Positions 22,852 to 31,314 are shown, numbered from the stretch's first letter. The stretch is 47,985 nucleotides of DNA from Oscillospiraceae bacterium (GCA_031269595.1 JAISYX010000020.1:1-47985), one strand, 5' to 3'. Made by a program: numbers and translations. Notes: generated by a model from the letters alone, not told the origin.

Positions 22852-25800
22852 ATGAAAACTACTTCTAGGCGCATTTTAGGCTTTGTTTTGGCCTTTGCTC
22901 TGCTGCTTGGCATGTGCTCCTTTGGCTTTACTGTCTCGGCAGACAGCCAAACTCAGGCATCCTCAAACGATGCCAGAACAAGCGTTACCGCAACAACAAC
23001 TCTGGACGAGAACAACCGCATAACCATTGCAGGCTTGGCCTCTGTTTGGGGCTGGTTAACCAAGGTGGTTATTGTAAAGGGCAACCAATATGCAAAAAGT
23101 GCAACCGAGATTGCCGCATTGGAATCTGTTGCAAGCTTTAACTACACAGCGGGCAGCGTTGCTATAGGCACAGGCAATGCCTATTCAGTTGTGCTAAGAG
23201 GCACAAAGGTCACTCCTGAGGGCTACACAGTTGTTGCTCTGGACAGCAATAACTCAGCTTGGTCAAAGTGCTATGTGCCCTCTCCCGCAGGCACTGTTCA
23301 GGGCGAGGATGAAACCGACCCGGGCGGAGGCGGCGGCGGAGATGTAGGCACAGAGATTGGCCCAGGCACAATCAACGTTACCGCTGTTAAAAATGCAGAC
23401 GGAAGCGTCACCTTTGCCGGAACAATCACACTTAGCAACTACATTGAAAAGATAGCCTTTAAAAAGGGCAACAGCATGGATAAGTACGAGCTTACCTACG
23501 AGAGCGGCTCTGTTCTTGCCCACTGGAATCCCAACACCACAAGCGTTACAGGCTCTGTTTTAACAGGCAGCAGCTTTACCTTTAATCTTAAGTTTACCAC
23601 AAGGGATGTCTCTGAGCTTGGCTACACTATCGTTACTAAGGATAGATGGGCCGGCACACCCTACACCGCAAAGTTTGTTCCCACGCAGGGCGGGACAGGC
23701 GTAGATTTAGTTACCTATTACGGCAAGGGCGTTTCAGACGAGACACTTAAATCCTGGTGCACAATAGCCCGCAACAGTGTGCGCAAGCAGTGCTTTGCTG
23801 TTAACGAGGTTAAAACTATGCTCACTCAATTGGGCGAGCCCGCAAGAACTCAGAACTCCGATAAACAGGAGCTTATCGACTACTACACCGAAATCAAGCC
23901 CAATGCTTATCAATATGACGAGCTTTTCCTTAACGACTATTATGTTGAGGGCGTTTGGGACAATATGCCCGCTAACTATGGCTGGATGCAAGACCAAAAC
24001 ACAGAGCCCGGCAAGTGGATTGCTCAGAACTATCCTGTTGGGCAGCGTGCCTACGGCTTTTCTACAGGCGGCAATAACCCTTGGGTTATGCTGGATTATA
24101 TAGAGCGCAACGTAGGCGTTTCAAATGCCAATACAGACGGCTGGCTCTATGGCTATGATGAAGAGACAGAGAACCCCTACCTCTGGCACAAGGATACAGG
24201 CATGTTCCTCACCTATGAGAATCCCCGTTCACTTTCAGCCAGAGTGGATTATATCAACCAAAAGAATCTGGGCGGCTGCATAATTTGGGAGATGTCCGGC
24301 GACAATACCGACACCTATCCCATGACAAAGCTGCTTGCAGACGGCACTCCAGGCAAGCGTGTTGTTGGTTACTTTACAAACTGGTCTGTTTACAATGACT
24401 TCCATCAAAAGCAAAGCCCCGCAGACCTGCCTTGGGATATTATGACACACATTAACTATTCCTTTATAGGCATAGAGAACAACAAAATAGCCTCTATGGA
24501 CGACTGGGCGGACACCACAGGCGCAACAGATTACGGCGCACCTGCAATGTTTGCAAAGGCCGCACAGATGAAGGAGGCCTATCCTGATACAAAGCTGCTG
24601 CTCTCTGTAGGCGGCTGGACAAGAGGCGATACCTTCCACGCAATGGTATCCTCTCCTGCAAACCGTGCAACCTTCATACAGTCTGTTGTGGATTATATTA
24701 AAAAGTATCCTCAATTTGACGGCATAGACCTTGACTGGGAATACCCAGGCAACACCCCGCGTGCGGCCGACCATGACGACCCATACGACAGAGGCTGCCC
24801 CACAGGCACAACCTCTGACTATGCAAACTATACCTCTATTGTTACCGAGATGAGAACGGCTTTGGACGCAAACTTTGCAGCTACAGGCCAGAATATCATT
24901 ACAGTTTGTACCCCTGCCGACCCTGCAAAGCTGGATAAGCAGAATATAGTTGCAATAGTTGCGGCCAGTGACTTTGCAAACGTTATGACCTATGACTATC
25001 ACGGTGCATTTGACCCCGTCGGCCCTGTTTATACAAAGGAAGGCGTAAAAACAAACGAGTATTGGGACTTAGGCTACAACTCACCCCTGTATTCACATGC
25101 CGATAACCCAACAGAGTGGTCAACCGATTTAACCATAAACTACCTTATGTCCAAGGGTATTTCCCCTGAAAAGCTTAATATAGGCACTCCCTACTATTCA
25201 AGAGGCTGGGCAGGCATACCCACAATAACACAAGACGGCCAAGAGGTTCCTGCCGGACTTAAGGACAAAACCCCATTTGATACACCTGACGTAGAGGTTG
25301 GTGTAAGCTCTGTTACTGTCAGCCCCAAAACAGCATCAATTGATTATGACAAAACAATACAGCTTGCAGCTTCTGTAGCTCCTATTACGGCTTCTAATAC
25401 AAATGTGATTTGGAGCTCCAGCAACACAGCTGTAGCTACAGTTGACCAAAACGGCTTGGTATCCGGCGTTAGCCCGGGCATAGTTACCATTACAGCCACC
25501 TCTGAGGCAGACAGCACAAAGAAGGATACCGCCGAAATTACCTTGCTGGGGTATGTAGTCTCACCAAAGTTTACGGTGTTTAAGGTTGGTTCAGCTGTAT
25601 CATACCGCTCCGCCGAGCCTAACCAAGGCTATGCTATTGCCGCACAGGTAATCACCATAGACAACAGAGTTTATACTGTTGTACGTGATGTTGCAGAAGC
25701 CTTAGGTTTAAGGGTTGGTTGGGATGATGCTACAGGTTCTGTTACTGTAAAAGATGACTACAATATAGCTTATATACAGTATGATACCGCAACTGTAAAC

Positions 25801-26049
25801 ATCTATAATCGCTCAGACAATTCTCTTAAAGAAACCTACCAGTTAGATCCGGATCAATATTTCAAGCTTATTGACACAAGGTCTTATGCACCTGCCCGTG
25901 CCTTGGTTGTTCTTGCACAGAAGTTTGGTTATGCTTCATATAGAACTTACTGGCAAGACAATGGCGGATATGTGCTATTCACCACCGCCTCCTTCGATGC
26001 AGCCAAACAGGCAGCTGCCATTGCAGAGGCAGCACCGTATCTGGTTTAG
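22852..26049 (+). CDS. Secreted GH18 glycosidase with permuted barrel order, Big_2 and stalk domains
   Basis: 1065 residues. The signal peptide is cleaved after ~VSA30. Two similar N-terminal beta modules (~45-145 and ~175-285) are joined by an acidic Gly-rich linker. Residues ~290-485 end with a sequence typical of the last part of a GH18 barrel (MFLTYENPRSL, then GGCIIWEMSGD at 474-484). The usual first strand then follows (KRVVGYFTNW, ~502), then ITHINYSF, LLLSVGGWT, the catalytic DGIDLDWEYPG (623-633, acid E630), NVMTYDYHG, and finally NIGTPYYSRGWAG. After this come a Big_2 Ig-like domain (~820-900) and a copper-amine-oxidase-N-type stalk domain (~930-1050). It acts outside the cell on chitin-like or peptidoglycan-like glycans. 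GGAGGG precedes the ATG. Confidence 0.88.
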   Translation: MKTTSRRILGFVLAFALLLGMCSFGFTVSADSQTQASSNDARTSVTATTTLDENNRITIAGLASVWGWLTKVVIVKGNQYAKSATEIAALESVASFNYTAGSVAIGTGNAYSVVLRGTKVTPEGYTVVALDSNNSAWSKCYVPSPAGTVQGEDETDPGGGGGGDVGTEIGPGTINVTAVKNADGSVTFAGTITLSNYIEKIAFKKGNSMDKYELTYESGSVLAHWNPNTTSVTGSVLTGSSFTFNLKFTTRDVSELGYTIVTKDRWAGTPYTAKFVPTQGGTGVDLVTYYGKGVSDETLKSWCTIARNSVRKQCFAVNEVKTMLTQLGEPARTQNSDKQELIDYYTEIKPNAYQYDELFLNDYYVEGVWDNMPANYGWMQDQNTEPGKWIAQNYPVGQRAYGFSTGGNNPWVMLDYIERNVGVSNANTDGWLYGYDEETENPYLWHKDTGMFLTYENPRSLSARVDYINQKNLGGCIIWEMSGDNTDTYPMTKLLADGTPGKRVVGYFTNWSVYNDFHQKQSPADLPWDIMTHINYSFIGIENNKIASMDDWADTTGATDYGAPAMFAKAAQMKEAYPDTKLLLSVGGWTRGDTFHAMVSSPANRATFIQSVVDYIKKYPQFDGIDLDWEYPGNTPRAADHDDPYDRGCPTGTTSDYANYTSIVTEMRTALDANFAATGQNIITVCTPADPAKLDKQNIVAIVAASDFANVMTYDYHGAFDPVGPVYTKEGVKTNEYWDLGYNSPLYSHADNPTEWSTDLTINYLMSKGISPEKLNIGTPYYSRGWAGIPTITQDGQEVPAGLKDKTPFDTPDVEVGVSSVTVSPKTASIDYDKTIQLAASVAPITASNTNVIWSSSNTAVATVDQNGLVSGVSPGIVTITATSEADSTKKDTAEITLLGYVVSPKFTVFKVGSAVSYRSAEPNQGYAIAAQVITIDNRVYTVVRDVAEALGLRVGWDDATGSVTVKDDYNIAYIQYDTATVNIYNRSDNSLKETYQLDPDQYFKLIDTRSYAPARALVVLAQKFGYASYRTYWQDNGGYVLFTTASFDAAKQAAAIAEAAPYLV

Positions 26050-26080
26050 ACCTTAGATGTTAGGTGTTAGACCTTAGAAT
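26047..26080. repeat. CTAG/TTAGA-type repeat module
   Basis: TTAGACCTTAGATGTTAGGTG-like words begin inside the last codons of the GH18 gene, and the TAG stop lies within the module. Confidence 0.55.
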
Positions 26081-26096
26081 TTTTTAAACACAAAGC

Positions 26097-26135
26097 AATA
26101 TGGGCGGCCGTTATGGCCGCCCATTGATTTTGTTT
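26097..26135 (+). terminator. Terminator of the GH18 gene
   Basis: GGGCGGCC and GGCCGCCC form a GC-rich stem around GTTAT, followed by ATTGATTTTG. Confidence 0.85.
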
Positions 26136-26150
26136 AGGGGTTTGCAGGAT

Positions 26151-26510
26151 TGTAGGTGCGAATTGCATTCGCACCGTAAACTGGGCGGGATATGTGAGAG
26201 CGGGAGGAATGTTACTTTTCTATCGCCCCGCTGACGTACGTCATTGCGAGCACCGCTGAGCTTGAATTTACCATGCGGTTACGAGTGCGAAGCAATCCAG
26301 TACCCTAAGCCCTTGTGCTTCTGTTGAACGTCTGGCCTTGTTCCGCTGGATTGCTTCGCACACCGCACTTTATGATTATTATAGTTAGGTTGCGTGCTCG
26401 CAATGACGCAGCTTGTATGGCTTTAGGCCTACTTAACGCACCGCTGTAGGCTTGTTTTGCAGTTTTTCCGCACAGTCTGCGGGACGGGCTTGCCCATCCC
26501 CTACAAACCC
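26151..26510. other. Repeat-filled intergenic stretch
   Basis: There is no gene here. The stretch contains a half GTAGGGG-type hairpin (GGTGCGAATTGCATTCGCACC, ~26157), the 170-bp inverted-repeat element (26239-26408) and a second half hairpin (GGACGGGCTTGCCCATCC ending CCCCTACA, ~26477-26502). The two half hairpins face each other as if the inverted-repeat element had inserted into a complete double hairpin. That is an inference. Confidence 0.55.
26239..26408. mobile_element. MITE-like 170-bp inverted-repeat element
   Basis: Perfect 15-base terminal inverted repeats (CGTCATTGCGAGCAC and its complement) and a perfect 16-base internal pair (GTGCGAAGCAATCCAG at 26285-26300 with CTGGATTGCTTCGCAC at 26346-26361). 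It has no coding capacity. TCATTGCGAGC...GCAATCC elements are widespread non-coding repeats in bacteria (family recollection). No obvious target duplication is visible. Confidence 0.75.
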
Positions 26511-26543
26511 TAAGGCTTAGATAAGAGACAATAGTTTAAGGCG

Positions 26544-26641
26544 AAAATGCTGCGCATTTTTTATTAAATATTTAATAAAATTTGAGCAGCAAATTCACCT
26601 TAACTTTCAATTTTCAATTTAATTACGCATTACGAATTGAA
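26544..26641. repeat. Composite intergenic repeat copy entering the DUF554 gene
   Basis: The core (AAAATTTGAGCAGCAAATTC) is followed by AACTTTCAATTTTCAATTTA and ATTACGCATTACGAATTG. The last part encodes the final residues and stop of the DUF554 gene (FVMRN and TAA on the minus strand). Confidence 0.8.
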
Positions 26642-27350
26642 TAAAATAATACCCCACAGGTACAAGCACAGCGGGCAGCAGGTTGCCTACCGCTATCTTT
26701 TTGTCTCTTATAAGGTTTATGCCTATGGCAAATATAAGCGCACTGCCCACCATTGAAATCTGGCTGATAAGCTCGGGGGCTAAATAGGGCGCAACCACTC
26801 CCGCCAGCAGGGTTATAGTGCCCTGATAAACCAGCACGGGCAAAATTGAAAAGCCCACGCCTATGCCTAAGGTAGAGGCGAATATTATAGCAGTGCTGCC
26901 GTCCAGCAGGGATTTAATAAGCAGTATGCTAATATCTCCCCTTAGGCCATCGCTCAGCGAGCCCATTATAGCCATAGCTCCCACACAGTAGATTAAGCTT
27001 GCCTCAACAAAGCCTTGGACAAAGCCCTCTCCTCCTGTGCCTATGGGTATGCGTTTTTTTAGCTTTGCTCCAATGGAGTCCAGCCGCTTTTCTATGTTAA
27101 TCAGCTCGCCAATAACTCCCCCTATAAACAGGGAGAACACCAACAACAGCAGGTTCTGCGTCTCCAGCTTGCCGTTATTTAGGGTGAAGACCTCCTGCAA
27201 GCAGCCCGCAAGGCCTATAACCATAACCGCAAGGCCGTTGCCCTGCATTATGGTTTTGCCCATGCGCTCAGGGATTCCCTTTTTAAGCAGCAGGCCTATG
27301 CCTGTGCCCAGTGCTATTGCACCTGAATTAATTAAAGTTCCCAGCATCAT
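26619..27350 (-). CDS. DUF554-family membrane protein
   Basis: About 243 residues with six to seven hydrophobic segments and the family opening MMLGTLINSGAIALGTGIG, followed by RMGKTIMQGNGLAVMVIGLAG in two parts. Family members are inner-membrane proteins of unproven transport function. ATG 27350 gives the normal family length; the longer frame reaching back to 27464 overlaps the lyase gene. The start lies four bases after the lyase stop without its own ribosome binding site, so it is probably translated by re-initiation. Its last codons lie in an intergenic repeat. Confidence 0.87.
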   Translation of the reverse strand: MMLGTLINSGAIALGTGIGLLLKKGIPERMGKTIMQGNGLAVMVIGLAGCLQEVFTLNNGKLETQNLLLLVFSLFIGGVIGELINIEKRLDSIGAKLKKRIPIGTGGEGFVQGFVEASLIYCVGAMAIMGSLSDGLRGDISILLIKSLLDGSTAIIFASTLGIGVGFSILPVLVYQGTITLLAGVVAPYLAPELISQISMVGSALIFAIGINLIRDKKIAVGNLLPAVLVPVGYYFIQFVMRN

Positions 27351-27354
27351 GGCA

Positions 27355-28803
27355 TTAAAGGCTATCGCCAAAATCGGCACGGAACTTTGCAACCAGCTTA
27401 TCTGTCCAGCCGCCCAGCTCCTTAAGTCTGCCGAAGAAGAAGCGCAGTATAGGCGGCTCTTCAATAAACTCTAGGCCGCCGATTAACTCACGGTTTTGAT
27501 ACAGCCAATCTATGCGGTCGGCAATATATTTAACTTGAGATAGAGTAAACACCCTCTTGGGGAAGGCGAGGCGCAAAAGCTCCATATTAGAAAATCTCTC
27601 GCTGCCATCGGGGTTGCGCTGCTCAGAGAGAGTGCCTCTCTCCATGCCTCTTACACCCGCTGCAATGTATGCTGCGGAGGCCAACGCTCCCGCCTGATAT
27701 TGAGTTTGAGGCAGATGCTCGCAGAAGCGTGTGGCGTCTAGGTGACAACCAAGGCCACCTGCGGGAGTTACAACAGGAATGCCCCGTGCAAGGAATTCAT
27801 CGCTTAAAGCCTTTACAAAGATAGGTGTTTGTTCAATTACATGAAAATCAAGAGTTTCATACATACCAATGGCCATGGCCTCCATCTCACGCACAGACAT
27901 GCCGCCGTAGGTGATAAAGCCCTCAAAAAGAGGCACCAGCGTGCGCATTTGTGAGTACAGCTCGTCGCTGGAGGTAAGGATTCCGCCGCCTCTGGCGCAG
28001 CCCAGCTTACGGGCGGAGAAGTAAATTATATCGGCAAGCTTGCCCATTTCACGTGTGATGTCGTTAAGCTCCACATCGGCAAACTCAGGCTCACGCACCT
28101 TGACAAAGTATAGATTATCGGCCAACAGGCTTGCATCTATAATAAAGAGCAGCTCGTGCTCACGGCAAAAGGCGGAGACCTCACGGATATTTTGCATTGA
28201 AATAGGCTGTCCGCCAATAAGGTTAGTGCCTGCCTCAAGGCGAACAAAGCTGATTTTCTCCTTGCCCAGCCTGTCAAAGGCTTCTTGCAGCTTGCCCATA
28301 TCTATGTTGCCCTTAAAATCTAAGGAGCTTGTAACCTCAAGGCCTGCGTCAGAGACTATCTCCTCAACAGAACCGCCGCTCTCAGTTATAAGGGCCTTGG
28401 TTGTGGTAAAGTGGAAGTTCATAAGAGCAACAGAACCCTGGGTTACAAAGGCCTTTGAAAGGATATGCTCGCAGGCTCTGCCCTGATGCGCCGGCAAAAA
28501 GTACTTTGTGCCAAACACGTCCTGCAAGGCCTTTTCCAGCTTGTAGAAGGTCTCGGAGCCCGCATAGCTGTCATCGGCAAGCATCATTGCGGCATACTGC
28601 CTGTCGCTCATGGCGTTAACGCCGCTGTCTGTGAGCATGTCAAGGAATACATCACGGTTTTTGAGCAGGAAGGTGTTGTAGCCCGCCTCCTCCATGGCTT
28701 TTTTGCGCTCTTCAACGGGCAGAAGATTTAAACGCTGAACCATTCTAACCTTGTGCATCTCAAGAGGGACTTGCTCACCTGAAAAAAATTTAACTGTTTC
28801 CAT
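27355..28803 (-). CDS. Tryptophanase / tyrosine phenol-lyase family enzyme
   Basis: 482 residues of a fold-type I PLP beta-eliminating lyase. The N-terminal segment (FLPAHQGRACEHIL), the aspartate that binds the PLP nitrogen (LLFIIDASLLADN) and the PLP lysine K266 (YFSARKLGCARGGG) are visible. After these come FITYGGMSVREMEAMAIGM and the C-terminal GMERGTLSEQRNPDGSERFS. The lysine motif differs from the usual S-x-K-K-D of tryptophanase and tyrosine phenol-lyase, so the substrate (Trp, Tyr or another amino acid) is not settled. It makes indole or phenol plus pyruvate and ammonia if typical. GGAGGTAG precedes the ATG, and the DUF554 gene follows as a coupled partner, perhaps handling substrate or product. 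Confidence 0.85.
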   Translation of the reverse strand: METVKFFSGEQVPLEMHKVRMVQRLNLLPVEERKKAMEEAGYNTFLLKNRDVFLDMLTDSGVNAMSDRQYAAMMLADDSYAGSETFYKLEKALQDVFGTKYFLPAHQGRACEHILSKAFVTQGSVALMNFHFTTTKALITESGGSVEEIVSDAGLEVTSSLDFKGNIDMGKLQEAFDRLGKEKISFVRLEAGTNLIGGQPISMQNIREVSAFCREHELLFIIDASLLADNLYFVKVREPEFADVELNDITREMGKLADIIYFSARKLGCARGGGILTSSDELYSQMRTLVPLFEGFITYGGMSVREMEAMAIGMYETLDFHVIEQTPIFVKALSDEFLARGIPVVTPAGGLGCHLDATRFCEHLPQTQYQAGALASAAYIAAGVRGMERGTLSEQRNPDGSERFSNMELLRLAFPKRVFTLSQVKYIADRIDWLYQNRELIGGLEFIEEPPILRFFFGRLKELGGWTDKLVAKFRADFGDSL

Positions 28804-28865
28804 AAATATCTACCTCCATATGTAATTTGCCGTCTAAAATGACTGACGGCAGTTGCTTTAAACAT

Positions 28866-28895
28866 AGTATAAGTCTATGTTAAGGCCAATGTCAA
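28866..28895 (-). promoter_or_regulatory. Promoter of the lyase-DUF554 operon
   Basis: On the minus strand, TTGACA (28895-28890) and TATACT (28871-28866) are separated by 18 bases. The short leader holds a small hairpin (GCCGTC/GACGGC). Confidence 0.65.
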
Positions 28896-28959
28896 TGAAA
28901 ACTTTAGTGATTTAAAGCTTTTAAGCGATAAATTAGCAAGTTGACAAGATTTGTCATAA

Positions 28960-29024
28960 ATTGACAATTAAAAATTGAAAGTTGAAAATTGTGGTTAATT
29001 TACTGCGGCAAATTTTGATTAAAG
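28960..29024. repeat. Composite intergenic repeat copy
   Basis: ACAATTAAAAATTGAAAGTTG is followed by the core in the opposite orientation (TTTACTGCGGCAAATTTTGA). Part of the gene-free stretch 28896-29410. Confidence 0.7.
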
Positions 29025-29049
29025 GAACTCAGGCTGCCGTCACAACCAG

Positions 29050-29240
29050 CCTCCCTCTGCGATGGAGGTGGCACGCAGTGCCGGAGGGAGGGCAGCGCAG
29101 GCTACAAAATTAGCCCTTACACAAGGCTTTTAGTGGCCTCTGTGCCCACTCTTCAAAAGGCCGAAAAGTTGCCGTCTCCGCCCTGCATTTACTCCCTCAG
29201 TCGCCGTGCGGCGACAGCTCCCTTTCGGAGGGAACCCAAT
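29050..29240. repeat. CCTCCCTC-type hairpin repeats
   Basis: Two hairpins: CCTCCCTC...GGAGGGAGG (29050-29092), and CTCCCTCAGTCGCCGTGCGG with CGACAGCTCCCTTTCGGAGG (29191-29236). The GACAGCTCCCT word recurs at 34645-34672. There is no coding potential in this ~190-base piece. Confidence 0.6.
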
Positions 29241-29314
29241 ACGTATCCTTCACAGCAACTATCAACGCATTCATAGCAAATTCTTGTCGTGTTTTAAAAA
29301 CCCTGATATTTTAC

Positions 29315-29343
29315 TTGACAAGTGATTAGCTTTGGTGTATAAT
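29315..29343 (+). promoter_or_regulatory. Consensus promoter of the zinc-ribbon gene
   Basis: TTGACA at 29315-29320 and TATAAT at 29338-29343, with a 17-base spacer; a perfect sigma-A promoter. Confidence 0.88.
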
Positions 29344-29352
29344 AAGTTCAAC

Positions 29353-29391
29353 GCTCTGGAAAATTCTTTTGCCGGAGCGTATTTTATTTTT
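29353..29391 (+). promoter_or_regulatory. Terminator-like hairpin in the leader of the zinc-ribbon gene
   Basis: CGCTCTGG and CCGGAGCG pair around twelve bases and are followed by a T-rich run (TATTTTATTTTT), all between the promoter and the start codon. It may attenuate transcription or protect the transcript. Confidence 0.6.
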
Positions 29392-29410
29392 AGTGAGGTA
29401 ACCTAACCCT

Positions 29411-29680
29411 ATGTACCAAGACAAAACTTTAGTTTGCAAAGACTGTGGAACCGAATTCGCATTTACCGCTAATGAGCAGGAGTTCTACGCAGAAAAAGGC
29501 TTTACCAATGAGCCGCAGAGATGTAAGGAGTGCCGTTACTCCAACAAAAACGGAGGCAGACAGCCCAGAGAAATGTTTGAAGCTACATGTTCATCATGCG
29601 GAGGAGTTGCAAAGGTTCCTTTTAAGCCCGATGGAAATAAGCCCATTTATTGCAGTGATTGCTTTTCAAAAAGGCGATAA
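29411..29680 (+). CDS. Zinc-ribbon protein (CxxC domain)
   Basis: 89 residues with two zinc-binding knuckle pairs: CKDCGTEF with CKECRYSN (residues ~9-42), and CSSCGG with CSDCFSKRR (~60-88). The family is the zf-trcl / CxxC-x17-CxxC type, of unknown role and possibly nucleic-acid binding. It is a monocistronic gene with a strong promoter, a structured leader and a double terminator. The TGAGGTAA ribosome binding site lies before the ATG. Confidence 0.83.
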   Translation: MYQDKTLVCKDCGTEFAFTANEQEFYAEKGFTNEPQRCKECRYSNKNGGRQPREMFEATCSSCGGVAKVPFKPDGNKPIYCSDCFSKRR

Positions 29681-29702
29681 CTTAATAAATAAACTGTCTC
29701 TA

Positions 29703-29802
29703 AATGCACTCCCTCGGGAGTGCATTTTTAAATTGCGTCTATCTAAAAAATCGGCTGGCAAAACAAAAAGAAGCCGGAGAGAGACCGGCTTCTTTTTGAA
29801 GA
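29703..29802 (+). terminator. Tandem terminators after the zinc-ribbon gene
   Basis: First hairpin ATGCACTCC/GGGAGTGCAT followed by TTTTT. Second hairpin AAGAAGCCGG/CCGGCTTCTT followed by TTT, about 30 bases later. The rest of the gap to 30222 holds the double hairpin at 30024 and a composite repeat. Confidence 0.9.
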
Positions 29803-30023
29803 GAGATATTTATGCAAAACCAAACAGAGAAATTTCTTTAAGTAAGAATCCTTTTAGAAACTTCATTGACATAATTATAACACACTTTTTTGCAAAAATT
29901 ACAAAATCGACATGAGATGTCAAAAAATCGGCATGAAATGTAATTTTTGCACTATATTATCACACAATCGGTATTTTAAAGAAACTTTATGGGCTGCTAG
30001 GGGATAGAAGTTTCTAGCAATCA

Positions 30024-30102
30024 GTAGGGGATGATGTCCACATCATCCCGTGAACACCTGCGAATTTCGAAAAACGGGACGATGTAGACATCGTCCCCTA
30101 CA
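30024..30102. repeat. GTAGGGG double-hairpin repeat, copy 3
   Basis: GTAGGGGATGATGTCCACAT and its near-complement ending CGTCCCCTAC flank a loop. Each arm also folds on itself (GATGATGT/ACATCATC and GACGATGT/ACATCGTC). Confidence 0.85.
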
Positions 30103-30107
30103 AATTT

Positions 30108-30170
30108 TTAATTAAAATTTGCGCAGCAAATCACCATAATTTTCAACTTTCAATTCTCAATTGTCAATTG
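30108..30170. repeat. Composite intergenic repeat copy
   Basis: The AAAATTTGCGCAGCAAATCA core is followed by AATTTTCAACTTTCAATTCT and CAATTGTCAATTG. It directly abuts the double hairpin and ends about 50 bases before the patatin start. Confidence 0.75.
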
Positions 30171-30222
30171 CCTCCTCTTTCGCATAATATAAACTAACAC
30201 ATTATGCAAAGAGGTGGATATT

Positions 30223-31137
30223 TTGTTTAACAAAAACAGAGTGGATTTTTGGAACAAGCAAAGAATAGGCCTGGTTCTGGCAGGGGGCGGCGGCAAGGGC
30301 GCATTTGAGGCCGGTGCTTTTCAGGCACTTTACGATTTAGATTACGCAAGCAAAATCCGTGTGGTTTCGGGTACATCTGTGGGGGCGTTAAACACGCTGC
30401 TTTTCGCTATGGAGAGCCGTGACCTCTGCCGAAAGGTGTGGGAAGAGGTCAACTTTAAGGCTATACTTACGCCCGCCAAGAGCGGAGCAATACCAGAGGC
30501 GGCAAATCTAATCCGCTCCTTAGTTGAGAAGAATTTTCAATTTGGCGAACTGCCGGATTTAATCAGGAATATCAGGGACGGCAACGATTGCCCCTTAACT
30601 CAGGACGGCATTTGGAAAATTATATCCGAAAATGTGGATGTAAGCAACGTGCACAAATCCAACAGGGATTTTTATGTCTGCGCCTATGATATAGCAGCTT
30701 CCCGCCCCCAGTATTTCTTGCTTAACAGGCTGCCTGATGATGAGGTAGTCAAAGCTGTGCTGGCCTCCTCGGCCATACCGGTTATTTTTCCTCCTGTTGT
30801 AATAAGAGGCAAAAAATACGCAGACGGCGGCTGCAATATGCCCGATTATGCCGCCAAAAATGCCGATAACATCCCCGTTTTGCCTCTGGCAAGGTACAAT
30901 TTAGATAGGGTGATAGTCATACATCTTGACCCTGACGACAAGAGCGATTACCGTGCAACACTTGGCAACACTCCCGTTATCAACGTGTTCCCCTCAAAGC
31001 CGTTGGAGAGCTTTAAGGGTGCGGGCACGCTCAACTTCTCCCAGAGTGCGGTTAAGTCACACTTCGCACAGGGATATTACGACACCATGGCCGAGCTTGG
31101 CTCTTATATGGTTAATTTTTTGAGCCTTTTAAGATAA
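30223..31137 (+). CDS. Patatin-like phospholipase
   Basis: About 304 residues of patatin fold. The oxyanion glycine loop is LAGGGGKGAFEAG (19-31), the nucleophile elbow G-T-S52-V-G is at 50-54, and the catalytic dyad aspartate is D201 in YADGGCN. Family role: lipid acyl hydrolase in the cytosol or at the membrane. The start is given as TTG 30223 because AGAGGTGG lies five bases upstream; a GTG at 30214 would overlap that site. It is monocistronic. The stop codon runs straight into a composite repeat. Confidence 0.9.
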   Translation: MFNKNRVDFWNKQRIGLVLAGGGGKGAFEAGAFQALYDLDYASKIRVVSGTSVGALNTLLFAMESRDLCRKVWEEVNFKAILTPAKSGAIPEAANLIRSLVEKNFQFGELPDLIRNIRDGNDCPLTQDGIWKIISENVDVSNVHKSNRDFYVCAYDIAASRPQYFLLNRLPDDEVVKAVLASSAIPVIFPPVVIRGKKYADGGCNMPDYAAKNADNIPVLPLARYNLDRVIVIHLDPDDKSDYRATLGNTPVINVFPSKPLESFKGAGTLNFSQSAVKSHFAQGYYDTMAELGSYMVNFLSLLR

Positions 31138-31194
31138 TTCATAATTAATTCGTAATGCGTAATTAATGGTGAATTTGCTGCGCAAATTTAATTT
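31135..31194. repeat. Composite intergenic repeat abutting the patatin stop
   Basis: TAATTCATAATTAATTCGTA and AATGCGTAATTAATGG are followed by the core AATTTGCTGCGCAAATT. It begins at the patatin stop codon. Confidence 0.8.
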
Positions 31195-31314
31195 AAAAAA
31201 TCCAATCCTAATGAGGGCTTGTATATCTTGCTCCGGTTGCTCCGGTTTCCCCCTTTTCTCCTGTTAAGATGCAAGATATTATACACTATAAATCAGTCGA
31301 ATGAGGATAAACAC

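Noticed and set aside
24235..25002. 255-residue minus-strand ORF inside the GH18 gene
   Set aside because: It lies opposite the catalytic barrel, is Cys/Gly/Val-rich with no motif, and lacks a ribosome binding site.
29041..30170. Possible CRISPR array or riboswitch in the repeat-rich gaps
   Set aside because: The repeats are inverted hairpins of differing sequence without regular spacers, and no riboswitch signature was recognised.
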